From assembly GCA_005776585.1 (NCBI GenBank), contig SXOX01000036.1:1-64000 (forward strand): a DNA stretch of 64,000 nt. Reading direction: 5' to 3'. Below the pieces are notes generated by a model. It saw nothing but the letters and a program-made list of their open reading frames with translations, did no database searches and was not told where the DNA came from. How positions within the stretch are numbered: position 1 is the first letter of the stretch; each line of letters starts with the position of its first letter. The translations under genes and the position numbers were made by a program. Source of the stretch: Pseudomonadota bacterium (GTDB lineage: Bacteria > Myxococcota_A > UBA9042 > GCA-2863065). Of this stretch, positions 8,288-17,138 are shown piece by piece.

Positions 8288-10075
8288 GTGAATCTCGACA
8301 TGCGACCCCCAGGCGTACACGCGGCGACGAAGGATCGCCGTTACACGCCCGTCGTGCTGGCCAAGAGCGGAGTCGTCGGCTTCGTCGGCATCACGCAGAA
8401 GGGGCCCACCAACGAGCCCGTTCGGGTCACGTCGCTCGATCAGTTCCGTCGCGTGTTCGGCGCGCTCAAGATCGACTCCTACCTCGAGCACTCCGTCAGC
8501 GGCTTCTTCGAGAACGGTGGCCGTGAGTGCCAGGTGCTGCGCGTGTGTCATCTGAGCGAGGGTGGCTCGGGCGAGGTCGCCTCGACCGCGCGAGTGCTGC
8601 TGCGCGACCAGCTCGACCGGCCAACGGTCATCGCCGAGGCGCTCAACGAGGGCACGTGGGGCAACGAGATTCAGCTGAAGGTCAAGCGACCGGAGGCTCG
8701 GGTGCAGACGTTGCTCACGCTCGATGTCCGTGAGGGCGAGCGGTCGGCCAAGGTCCAGTCGACCCACGGATTTCGCCGTGGCACGGTCGTCAAGGTCTAT
8801 GACGAAGAGCATGCGGAGTACCGCACGGTCGCCGATGTGGACGGCACCGATCGCGTCCTTCAGTGGCGCATCGATGAGCCCCTGAAGACCAGCTTTCGCT
8901 CCAACGCCCCGACCTACATCGAGCCCATGGAGTTCGAGCTCGAGGTTCGGACGCTCACCAAGCGCGAGAGCTTTCGCGACCTGTCCATGGCGCCGAGCTC
9001 GGACAACTACTTCGTGCGCGTCGTCAACGCCCAGTCAGACCTGGTGCGGCTCACGGATCTCCGCACCGAGGGCGAGATTCAGGACCGGTACCCCATCGCC
9101 ACGGAGCTGACGGCGCTGACCGGCGGCAAGGATGGCATCTTCAACATCACGGCCGACGACTTCATCGGCATGAACCTCGGCCCCAATGAGCGCTACGGGC
9201 TCGCGGCGTTCGAGGCGGTTGAGACCATCGACCTGCTGGCGGTGCCGGACCTGCTCTGGGCGGTCGAGAACAGCTCGGGCTTCCGCACGGCGAGCGGCTA
9301 CGCGGCCCTGCGCGACGTCGAGGCCGTGCAACAGGCCATGGTCAGCCAGTGCGAGCGCATGCGGGATCGCTTCGCCATCCTGGATCTGCCGAACCATCGC
9401 AACTTCGTGCACGCGCTTCAGTGGCGGCTCCAGTTCGATACCGCCTACGCGGCGTTCTACTACCCGTGGATCGTCGTGGACCACCACGGCAAGCGCACGA
9501 GCATCCCGCCCTCGGGGCACGTCGCCGGCATCTTTGCGCGGTGTGACTACGGACTCGGGACGCATCGGGCCCCGGCGAACGAAGAGCTCAAGGGCGTCAT
9601 CGACCTCGAGGTCCTCCTCTTGGACGGGGACATCGGCACCTTGAATGGCGAGGGCGTCAACTGCATCAAGGCGTTCAACAAGCGTGGGCTGCGCGTCTGG
9701 GGCGCACGCACCGCGTCGTCGGATCCGCAGAATCGCTACATCAACGTGCGTCGCTCGATCAGCACCATCATCCGGTCCATCTCGCAGAACCTGCAGTGGG
9801 TCGTGTTCGAGCCCAACGACCCCAAGCTGTGGAAGTCCATCTCGAGCGGCGTCGGATACTTCTTGATGACGCTGTGGAAGGCCGGCTACTTCAAGGGCAA
9901 CGTCCCTGAGGACGCCTTCTACGTCAAATGCGACGATGAGACGAATCCGCCCGAGTCACGTGACGCGGGCTTCGTCGTCGTCGAGGTCGGGGTGGCGCCG
10001 GTCCGCCCCGCTGAGTTCATCGTCTTCCGCGTCGCTGAAGAGAACGCGGAGATTGGTCCTGTCGCGGAGCAGTAG
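8288..10075 (+). CDS. Contractile tail sheath protein 2 (with insertion domain)
   Basis: 595 aa from GTG 8288, chosen because AAGGG lies 7 nt upstream and the sheath-like RPPGVH follows; ATG 8300 is an alternative and the ORF-track start at 8081 is not supported. The C-terminal half parallels sheath 1 almost motif for motif (LRVWGARTASSD, WVVFEPND, YVKCDDETNPP). Roughly residues 110-330 are an extra domain not present in sheath 1 and probably surface-exposed. In PVC and AFP, second and third sheath paralogues sit at the baseplate end and link sheath to baseplate; a similar role is likely here. Confidence 0.95.
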   Translation: MNLDMRPPGVHAATKDRRYTPVVLAKSGVVGFVGITQKGPTNEPVRVTSLDQFRRVFGALKIDSYLEHSVSGFFENGGRECQVLRVCHLSEGGSGEVASTARVLLRDQLDRPTVIAEALNEGTWGNEIQLKVKRPEARVQTLLTLDVREGERSAKVQSTHGFRRGTVVKVYDEEHAEYRTVADVDGTDRVLQWRIDEPLKTSFRSNAPTYIEPMEFELEVRTLTKRESFRDLSMAPSSDNYFVRVVNAQSDLVRLTDLRTEGEIQDRYPIATELTALTGGKDGIFNITADDFIGMNLGPNERYGLAAFEAVETIDLLAVPDLLWAVENSSGFRTASGYAALRDVEAVQQAMVSQCERMRDRFAILDLPNHRNFVHALQWRLQFDTAYAAFYYPWIVVDHHGKRTSIPPSGHVAGIFARCDYGLGTHRAPANEELKGVIDLEVLLLDGDIGTLNGEGVNCIKAFNKRGLRVWGARTASSDPQNRYINVRRSISTIIRSISQNLQWVVFEPNDPKLWKSISSGVGYFLMTLWKAGYFKGNVPEDAFYVKCDDETNPPESRDAGFVVVEVGVAPVRPAEFIVFRVAEENAEIGPVAEQ

Positions 10076-10103
10076 TCACCGAAAGGTGAGAAAGGTGTAA
10101 GCC

Positions 10104-10850
10104 ATGTCTCTCGGATTGTCGGTTGGCGGAGCAGCAGGCGGATTCATCAGTGGCAAGGTCGGCGGCGCCATGGGTGGCGTGGTCGGGAGCGTCGCAGGTG
10201 CTGCGCTCGGAAACCTGGCCAACTTCGCAATGGGCGCGCTGTTCGGCACTCGCCGCGACCCCGATCTCCAGTTTTGTTACACAGTGGAGATTGACGGCAT
10301 CACGCTCGGCATGTTCTCGGAGGCCGGCGGGATCAAATGGTCCATGGAGACGGAGAACGTCAAGTCGGGCGGCAACAACGACCACGAGTTCTACCTCCTC
10401 GGTCGTGCCAAGTTCGATCCGTTGGTCCTCAAGCGAGGCTTCGTCGCCGCAGAGGGCATGCTCTTCGACATGATGAAGGCCAACTACGACCTCACGTCGA
10501 GCGCAGCGCCGCGCCACAAGGTCGACGTCGTCGTCCTCAAGCGGCAGAACAACACCGGCCTCTCGGGCCTCGTCGGGCTCGGCGAGATCGGGCGCTTCTC
10601 GTTCCCGAACTGCTTCGTGCAGGAGTGGAGTGGCCCGCAGTTCAACGCAAAGACGAGCGACATCACGATCGAGTCGATCACCTTCCGCTATGACTACGTG
10701 GAGTTCCTTCCGGGCGGGCCACTGGCCACGGCGCTCGGTGCGATCGGCGGGGCGATTGGCGGCAAGCTCGGCGGCGCGGTCGGAGGCAAGATCGGCGGGG
10801 CGATCGGCAGCGCGGCAGGCGCGGCCGGTGGCAAGGCGCTCGGAATCTAG
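10104..10850 (+). CDS. Tube protein 2: gp19-like core flanked by glycine zippers
   Basis: 248 aa. The centre (about residues 50-215) is a gp19-like tube domain (FCYTVEIDGITLGMFSEAGGIKWSME, PLVLKRGF). Both ends are unusual: residues 1-48 and about 210-248 are Gly/Ala-rich with GxxxG periodicity (GGAMGGVVG, GGAVGGKIGGAIG), the pattern of glycine-zipper helices that pack in membranes. In known systems the second tube paralogue sits at the base of the tube next to the hub. Glycine zippers on both termini would be a family-specific elaboration, possibly membrane-active or membrane-anchoring. Spacing to neighbours is short (28 and 44 nt), so it is in the operon. Confidence 0.88.
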   Translation: MSLGLSVGGAAGGFISGKVGGAMGGVVGSVAGAALGNLANFAMGALFGTRRDPDLQFCYTVEIDGITLGMFSEAGGIKWSMETENVKSGGNNDHEFYLLGRAKFDPLVLKRGFVAAEGMLFDMMKANYDLTSSAAPRHKVDVVVLKRQNNTGLSGLVGLGEIGRFSFPNCFVQEWSGPQFNAKTSDITIESITFRYDYVEFLPGGPLATALGAIGGAIGGKLGGAVGGKIGGAIGSAAGAAGGKALGI

Positions 10851-10894
10851 GCGAGCGGTAGCGGCTCTGACGCTCAACACGGCGAGGAACGACC

Positions 10895-13800
10895 ATGGCG
10901 ACGGAATCACGGAAAGTCGGAGAGCTCGCGCGGCTCGGGCAGCTTGCGTTCGCCGGGCGCGGTGCGGAGCTCGCGGGCCTCGGGCGCGAGGACGCCAACG
11001 TCATGAGTGCGTGGGCCGCCTTGACCGCGTCGGTGGTGGACTCGAAGTTCGACTGCTGCGTGAGCTCGGCCTATGACTCGACGACCTTCGCCGGTCTCAA
11101 TCAGTCGGTCACCGAGCGCTACCTGACCGACGATCCCTCCTTTGCGTTTGGTACGCCGTTGACCATTGGACGTCGGTTCGGCGGGGCGTGGTCTCCTGAG
11201 GTCGGCTACGGCCTCATCGACTTCATCGAGCCGGAGTGGCTCACGCTGGAGGACGACGCGCTGGACAACGAAGACTTCCGCACCGAGGCGCTGGCGCGTC
11301 GTTCCATGTTTGGTCGGTCCGCCCCCAGCTCAGCACGTTCCGCTCGACGCAATCGAGCTGACGTCGTGGCGCCACGGCGAGCGCCTCGGTCGATGACGGT
11401 CGACTCCGGCGGTGTTGCCGATGGCTCCGACTGGACCACGGCCGCTCCGGCGACCCCGCGGCGGGCCGAGGCAGCCTACGTGCAGCCCTACCCGAAGGCG
11501 ATGGGCAATACGGGTGCACGCTTTGTCACGAGCGCGCAGCGGCGGCTAGCCACGGTGGACGCAGGCGCGACGTCGGTGGCAATCGACGGCGACCGCATTT
11601 CGATGCGTCAGTTGGGGCGCGCCGTCGAGTCACTCCGAGCCACGAGCGGCGCCGCCGCAAGCCCGATCGAGGCCGAGACGCTCAGGGCGCGAGCCTTCTC
11701 GCGCGTCGATACCGAAACGACAGCCTGGTCAGGTCACGTGCCAACGGTCGAGGCCGATCTCGGACGCGCGACCCCGGCGGGTCGTCATGCCTCGGGCACG
11801 ACAGAGAGCACACGCGTCCAGGGGAACCGATCTGCTCGGCGGCCGACGAGCCGATCCATCGCGCGCACGTCCCCGCGCTCCCTGGCAGGATGGGAGTCAC
11901 GTCCTTCGGCCGCGCCTCTCGTGGAGCTCGATGGCATCGCCGTCTCTGCAGATCGCCTGCCGAGTCTCGCAGCCGGCCTTGGGGTTGCGTCCCAGGCCTT
12001 CGCCATCGGTCGCTCCCCTCGATCCGCTGGACACACGGCCCGTCTCGCGAGAGGCGCCGTTACGCCCGACGTGGCCGGCGTGGGCGAAGTTCCGAGCACG
12101 ACTGCCGCTGCGCAGCGGCTCGGTCGTGGCCCGACGGGGATGACCGCGCCGGATGGCGCGAGCGTTCCTGCCTTGGGCGGGGTCTTCTCCCCGTCCCGGC
12201 TCGAGAGCGCCTTGCAGGTCGTCTCTTACTCACCGCGGACCTCGGCGCCACGCCTTGGCTACGACGCCGTCCTCTATGACGCCTCTGAGATGGCGTGGCT
12301 CGCCATGGAGACCGAGAGCCCCGCAACAATCGATGGAGCGCAGGCCACGACGCTTCAGCGCCCTGGTCGTCGATTGACGGCTGCGGAAGCGGCGACGCAT
12401 GCCGCTTCAACTGCGGTCCGCGCCCGGGGGCTGACGCTCTCCGGACTGGTCACGGCGGCGACGCCTTCGGGAGCCGCTCGGTCGGCCGCGGGCGCTGGAT
12501 TGCCCACGGTCGGTGGGTCGGAGCGAGCCCAGCGCGCGACCTCCGATTCCGGCTCATGGAGCCAGCTCGAGAAGGCCGCCGCGACGTGGATGATGGCCGA
12601 CGCGGGCCTGGACGGGGTTCGCCCTGGCAGAGCCGCTGTGCGCGATCTGCAGGCGACCGCTGCGACGGAAGGACACGGCCGGGCGATGCTCGACCCGCAG
12701 AGGACCGAAGCGGCTCCACCCGGCGCCATGACGGTCGATCGCGTGACGGAGATGGCGCCAGCGTCGTCGGTCGGGTACGCGACGGGTCACGCGTTGCTTC
12801 AGGCGCTCTATTCGGCCGGCACGCCGGCTGGACGAGCCGCCATGGCAAGCTCACAGGAGAGGCGCGGGGCGCTCAGCGTCCAGGATCTCGTGCCCGTCAG
12901 CAACGCCGGCGCCCTCAGCGCCCGCTCAGAGTTTGCCCGGCAAGCTCGCAGCGCCGCAGGCGATGCGCGTCTCTCGCCCGTCGCCGGCGAATCGGGGATC
13001 GCGCAACGGCGAGCCGGAGAGGCCTTGAGCCTGCGCGCGCAGCTTGGGATGTCGCTCGGACAGACCCACCTGTCGGCAACCACGACCAGAGCGGAGCTCT
13101 TTGCTGCGCGTCAGCTCGACGCCGGCTGGACGAGCCCGACCGGTGCCACGACGGATGGCATCTCCCTACCTGGGGAGGTCACGATTCGACCGTCGTCGCT
13201 TGCGTCGTACGTCGACGATCCCGTCGTGTACGTCGGCCTGGAAGGAGACGGAGCCAGCTCGATCGAGCCAACGCTCAAGCACGGGACGCCGCGCACGCAG
13301 GCGCGGGCTCGAGCCATGTCGCCGCAGGTCCATGCGGCGCTCGACGCGGTGACGATGCCCTTGTCGTCGGCGGCGTCGCTCGAGGCGAGTCTGCGCGCGG
13401 CCAGCGGGTCTGGCCGCCGCGACGGCCAATCGCAGGTCGCCGGCATCGCCACGGCTCAGGCCGATGGCGCTGGGACGCAGCCGTGGGAGGCTCTCGGACG
13501 CCATCGGTCGTTCGATCGTCGCACCATGTCGGAGCTGAGCTCCCATGTGTCGGAGGCGCCTGGACGGGAGTCCCTCCTCGAGCGACGTGTCGGCGCGCTG
13601 TCGCACGAGAAGTCGGCTCCCGGAGTCGTCTCGTGGGTCTCGACAGCACCTGGCTTTTCGCCTGCCACGGCCTCACTCTCCACCGGTGACCTTCTGGGCA
13701 CCGTGGGGTCGACGCAGGGTGCCCCGAGCCTGGGTTCCGCCGTGTCGGGGCCAGCCGATGCGCGCCAGCTCTTCTACCGCTTCTCGGGGGATGCCGAGAC

Positions 13801-16315
13801 GACCTTCCTCGCCGGAGACGCCGAGCTCGGTAGCGCTCCCCTGGGTGCGGTCGCGGGCAGTCACGTCGTTGTGTCCAAGGGTCGCGTCACGCGCATCGCG
13901 CCTGCGACCGCCGCGGCCGCGCGCGCATCGACGATCGCGCCGGTGCAGACACGGACGGTGGGCTCGGAACGTTCCACGCGGGACGAGCGACGCCTCGACG
14001 ACGTCGCCGGGACCGGCGGCCGGCCGCGGGCGGCGCGCTCACCGGCCGACACGACGCGTTCGGCGGTAGACTCGAGCCAGGTCATTCCGGGTCTCGTGCG
14101 CTCGGTCATGACGCCGACCTCGGGATTCCACGCGGTCTCCGAGGGCACCTCGGCACTGACGCAGCTGTCGGTTGCAACGGCCTCGCATGCGGCGAGCCTG
14201 CGCGCGGCACATGGCTTGGCCGTCATCGGCTCAGAGCTCGGCCACCTGCCAAGCGCAGCGCGCGGGGTCGTGACCCGCGCCCTGTCCGCTCTCGGGGCGC
14301 TCGGGCCGCGCGCCGAAGCGTCGGCCTTTGGATCGGCCGCGACCGGCTCGTCCGCCGCGACCGCCATCATCGAGCGCCTCACGTCACTCGTCGGGCTCGG
14401 GCCCTCCGCGTCCCGTCGCGTCGTCGCGAGTCGACTTGCAGACGCAGGTGTCAGCCTCGATGAGCTCGTCCACGCGCTGGGCAGCGAGCCCCTGGATGCG
14501 ACCAGCACACGCGAGCTGACCACTCGCCGGGCAATGAAGCCCGACGCGGCACCGGGGCGGTCCGCGGACCTCTCGGCGCCCGAGCGCGCCGCAGCGCTCC
14601 GCCGAGGTGACGCGCTTGCGGCGCAAGGCACCGCGGCTCTCGGAAGCCCGGCTGCGGTGACCATGGCGGCGACGCACGCGCTCCTCGGCGCCGACGCGCG
14701 ACCGGCATCGACGCTGCGAACCAGCCCGTATTTTGGGGAGTTCGCCCCTGCGTCCATTCGCATGGGTGACGCGCTAGGCTCACTGCGGTCGCTCCTGGCC
14801 TCTATCGGCCTGACGGATGCGCCAGACACTAGCGCTGCAGCACCCGCAGAGCGGCTCTCTCGCCTGGCCTTCGACGCGCCGGAGACCACGTGGCTTGACA
14901 CCTCGGACCCCGCTGGGGCCTCGACCGTCCCCGCGACTGACGCCGTCAAGAGCGCCTCGGCTCGCGGCCGCGCCGCGACGACCGTGGCAGCGCCGCACAC
15001 GCGTCCGGGGAGCCCGGCGAGCTGGGACGCATCGGACGCCATCGTTCGGCGTTTGGGAGCCGGAACGAGCGATCCGACTGAGCGCGCCCTGGAGCGCATG
15101 ACGTCGATCCGACCGACCTCGTCCGAGCATGGCCCCGAGGCCCTGCCGGGGGCGTCCCTCACGCGGGATTGGGTGGCCACGACGGAGAGCGCCGCTCCCC
15201 CGTTTGCGGAGCGCCTCCTGGCTGCCTCCGCACCGTGGGAGCAGCACGCAGGCTCGAGCGCTGCGGCGCGAGAGCTGTCCCTGGGTCAAGGCTCCGATCT
15301 GGAGCTGCTCGCGAGCGACGCGCAAGCGACGTCGGCCGATGGACTCACGCTCGGGGCTCGGCGCACGTCGCGGGCGCCGTCGGCGGGGTCGTCCTCCGCT
15401 CAGGCCGGCGCAGCCGCAACGCGCAAGGCGGGCTCGAGCGCCGCAGCCACGCTGCTTGGGAAGGGTGACCGCAGCGTCGCTTCGGGCGTGGCCGAGGGCC
15501 GTTTTGCCGAGATCGTGCAGCTTGCGGCCGCTCAGCTCGGACGAGCGTCGCAGGTCGACGGACCGCGCGGCTTCCAGGCCATGGGCTCCACCGCCATTCA
15601 TGCGCTGCTGCGTGGCATGCCGACGAACCGGGCCGTGACCTCGTTCCTGGCGGGCGGGATCGACTTCGCGCACACGGTCATCGACCGTGCCAACGGTGCC
15701 TTCGCGGGACTCGATCTCGGCGTGCTGCGGTCCCTCGACCGGCAGGCCGAGGCGAACGCGGAGAACGCCGCGAGCCCCTCGCTCGTACCCGGGATGCAGG
15801 AGTGGCCGGAGGACATGCGCACCTTCCTCGGCCAGGACGACGCGCCGCAGGGCTCGACTCGGGCCATCAACGCCAAGGTGGAGCGCCTCGAGCGTCGCAT
15901 GGACGCCGCGCAGCAGGCCTACACGCGGCTTCGGGATGCCCGTCCGGCAGCGGCGGGGCCGCCCCATTCACTGGACTCGGTCGACTGGAGCTTCGTGCGC
16001 ACGGGCGCCTATCGCGACGTCCCGCAGGGCGCCGACCTTGGTCGCTTGGCCTCGGCCATGGTCAAGTCACGCGACGTCCCGATGGCCGACATGGCCTACG
16101 TCGCACCCGCGGCCAAGGTGGTCGCGCAGCAAGCCCAGATGAAGCCGGCCAACGAGCCGTCGGCCTCGTCGAGCTCCTCGTCGAGCTCCGCCCCCCAGGG
16201 CAGTGCCGAAGGAGAGCGTGAAGAGAAGGTCGACTACGACTCGCTCGCGATGAAGCTATTGGGCAGGATCGCGCGGAAGAGCGCGTTCGACAAGCACCGC
16301 ACCGGCGGCCACTAG
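10895..16315 (+). CDS. Giant Ala/Ser/Thr-rich protein of the injection locus
   Basis: 1806 aa, the largest gene of the window, with a GAGGAA ribosome site. The N-terminal 130 residues look folded (ending IEPEWLTLEDDALDNEDF), as do about the last 250 (AIHALLRGMPTNRAVTSFL, INAKVERLERRMDAAQQAY, then a poly-Ser run). The middle about 1400 residues are low-complexity and probably disordered. Short acidic-aromatic motifs recur in it: YDASEMAWLAMETE, SGDAETTFLAGDAE, FDAPETTWLDTSD, VDTETTAW. Only two Cys (DCC) are evident, so disulfide-based secretion is unlikely. It lies between tube 2 and the LysM protein. It could be a tape-measure analogue, a scaffold, or tube cargo. No family is recognised. Confidence 0.85.
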   Translation: MATESRKVGELARLGQLAFAGRGAELAGLGREDANVMSAWAALTASVVDSKFDCCVSSAYDSTTFAGLNQSVTERYLTDDPSFAFGTPLTIGRRFGGAWSPEVGYGLIDFIEPEWLTLEDDALDNEDFRTEALARRSMFGRSAPSSARSARRNRADVVAPRRAPRSMTVDSGGVADGSDWTTAAPATPRRAEAAYVQPYPKAMGNTGARFVTSAQRRLATVDAGATSVAIDGDRISMRQLGRAVESLRATSGAAASPIEAETLRARAFSRVDTETTAWSGHVPTVEADLGRATPAGRHASGTTESTRVQGNRSARRPTSRSIARTSPRSLAGWESRPSAAPLVELDGIAVSADRLPSLAAGLGVASQAFAIGRSPRSAGHTARLARGAVTPDVAGVGEVPSTTAAAQRLGRGPTGMTAPDGASVPALGGVFSPSRLESALQVVSYSPRTSAPRLGYDAVLYDASEMAWLAMETESPATIDGAQATTLQRPGRRLTAAEAATHAASTAVRARGLTLSGLVTAATPSGAARSAAGAGLPTVGGSERAQRATSDSGSWSQLEKAAATWMMADAGLDGVRPGRAAVRDLQATAATEGHGRAMLDPQRTEAAPPGAMTVDRVTEMAPASSVGYATGHALLQALYSAGTPAGRAAMASSQERRGALSVQDLVPVSNAGALSARSEFARQARSAAGDARLSPVAGESGIAQRRAGEALSLRAQLGMSLGQTHLSATTTRAELFAARQLDAGWTSPTGATTDGISLPGEVTIRPSSLASYVDDPVVYVGLEGDGASSIEPTLKHGTPRTQARARAMSPQVHAALDAVTMPLSSAASLEASLRAASGSGRRDGQSQVAGIATAQADGAGTQPWEALGRHRSFDRRTMSELSSHVSEAPGRESLLERRVGALSHEKSAPGVVSWVSTAPGFSPATASLSTGDLLGTVGSTQGAPSLGSAVSGPADARQLFYRFSGDAETTFLAGDAELGSAPLGAVAGSHVVVSKGRVTRIAPATAAAARASTIAPVQTRTVGSERSTRDERRLDDVAGTGGRPRAARSPADTTRSAVDSSQVIPGLVRSVMTPTSGFHAVSEGTSALTQLSVATASHAASLRAAHGLAVIGSELGHLPSAARGVVTRALSALGALGPRAEASAFGSAATGSSAATAIIERLTSLVGLGPSASRRVVASRLADAGVSLDELVHALGSEPLDATSTRELTTRRAMKPDAAPGRSADLSAPERAAALRRGDALAAQGTAALGSPAAVTMAATHALLGADARPASTLRTSPYFGEFAPASIRMGDALGSLRSLLASIGLTDAPDTSAAAPAERLSRLAFDAPETTWLDTSDPAGASTVPATDAVKSASARGRAATTVAAPHTRPGSPASWDASDAIVRRLGAGTSDPTERALERMTSIRPTSSEHGPEALPGASLTRDWVATTESAAPPFAERLLAASAPWEQHAGSSAAARELSLGQGSDLELLASDAQATSADGLTLGARRTSRAPSAGSSSAQAGAAATRKAGSSAAATLLGKGDRSVASGVAEGRFAEIVQLAAAQLGRASQVDGPRGFQAMGSTAIHALLRGMPTNRAVTSFLAGGIDFAHTVIDRANGAFAGLDLGVLRSLDRQAEANAENAASPSLVPGMQEWPEDMRTFLGQDDAPQGSTRAINAKVERLERRMDAAQQAYTRLRDARPAAAGPPHSLDSVDWSFVRTGAYRDVPQGADLGRLASAMVKSRDVPMADMAYVAPAAKVVAQQAQMKPANEPSASSSSSSSSAPQGSAEGEREEKVDYDSLAMKLLGRIARKSAFDKHRTGGH

Positions 16316-16337
16316 GCGCCGAGGCACCCGGAGTTCG

Positions 16338-16352
16338 CGGCCCTGAGGGCCG
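16338..16352 (+). promoter_or_regulatory. Hairpin just upstream of the LysM gene ribosome site
   Basis: CGGCCC-TGA-GGGCCG forms a perfect 6-bp stem ending one base before AGGAGGAAG. It could modulate translation or protect a processed mRNA end. No U-tract follows. Confidence 0.35.
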
Positions 16353-16364
16353 AGGAGGAAGACG

Positions 16365-17126
16365 ATGAGCTTGATGAGTGGTCTCGCGGATATGGTGAGC
16401 GGCGCGCTCGCAGCGGGCGGCCTCTTGATGAAAGGTGGCGTCACCGCGGCGCGTCTGGAGGTCGCTCCGAACGAGGCGCGCGCCAAGACGTGGCTCGCGC
16501 AGTGTCCCTTCGTGACGTTCCAGTTCAACCCGGAGTCGATCAAGATCGACCGCTACGCGCCCACCACGACGGTCCCGGTCGCGGGCCAGTCGCAGGTCGG
16601 CAACACTCAGGTGTCGGGCGCCAGCGAGAACCGGCAGGCCACGATTCAGCTGACGAACATCGTGTTCGACTGCTTCGAGACCCGGCCGCTCACGAGCGTG
16701 TATACGGCGTTCGTCCAGAAGCTGGAGCTCTACGCGGGCATCGACCCGGAGAAGCACGCGCCTGCGTGGCTGTACTTCAACTGGGGCAAGTTCAGCGAGG
16801 GCTTCACGGGCGCGCATCGGCTCTACTGCAAGCTCGAGAAGCTCGAGGCGACGTACACCATGTTTCACTCGGACGGGACGCCACTCCGCGCCAAGTGCAA
16901 CATGACGCTCAAGACTGGAAACCCGGAGGAGCAGCCCGAGAACAAGTCGCCCGACCACGCCAAGCTGGTCACGGTGCTGCGGGGTCAGTCGATTACGGAC
17001 ATCGCCTACCACGAGTACGACGACCCGCGGGAGTGGCGGCGCATCGCCGACGCGAATCAGATCGACGACCCGACGGCGCTGATGCCGGGGACTCGCCTCA
17101 TCGTTCCTCCGATCCTCAAGCGCTAG
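16365..17126 (+). CDS. CIS tube/hub adaptor with C-terminal LysM (Pvc7-like)
   Basis: 253 aa with a very strong AGGAGGAAG ribosome site; Met4 (16374) is an alternative start. The N-terminal domain (VTFQFNPESIKIDRY) and IQLTNIVFDCFETR belong to the contractile-injection-system tube protein family. The C-terminal about 50 residues are a LysM module (VTVLRGQSITDIAYHEY, WRRIADANQI, PGTRLIVPP). In PVC and AFP this protein connects the central hub to the tube, and its LysM part packs at the baseplate core rather than necessarily binding peptidoglycan. It lies 12 nt upstream of the hub gene. Confidence 0.9.
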   Translation: MSLMSGLADMVSGALAAGGLLMKGGVTAARLEVAPNEARAKTWLAQCPFVTFQFNPESIKIDRYAPTTTVPVAGQSQVGNTQVSGASENRQATIQLTNIVFDCFETRPLTSVYTAFVQKLELYAGIDPEKHAPAWLYFNWGKFSEGFTGAHRLYCKLEKLEATYTMFHSDGTPLRAKCNMTLKTGNPEEQPENKSPDHAKLVTVLRGQSITDIAYHEYDDPREWRRIADANQIDDPTALMPGTRLIVPPILKR

Positions 17127-17138
17127 GAGAGTTGGCTC

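Noticed and set aside
12295-13689. 464-aa plus-strand ORF inside the giant gene
   Set aside because: Arg/Gly/Trp-rich shadow frame without domains; the 1806-aa frame has the good start and spans the region.
13861-15180. 439-aa antisense ORF inside the giant gene
   Set aside because: High GC keeps antisense frames open; composition is Arg/Ala/Ser-rich and no domain or ribosome site is seen.
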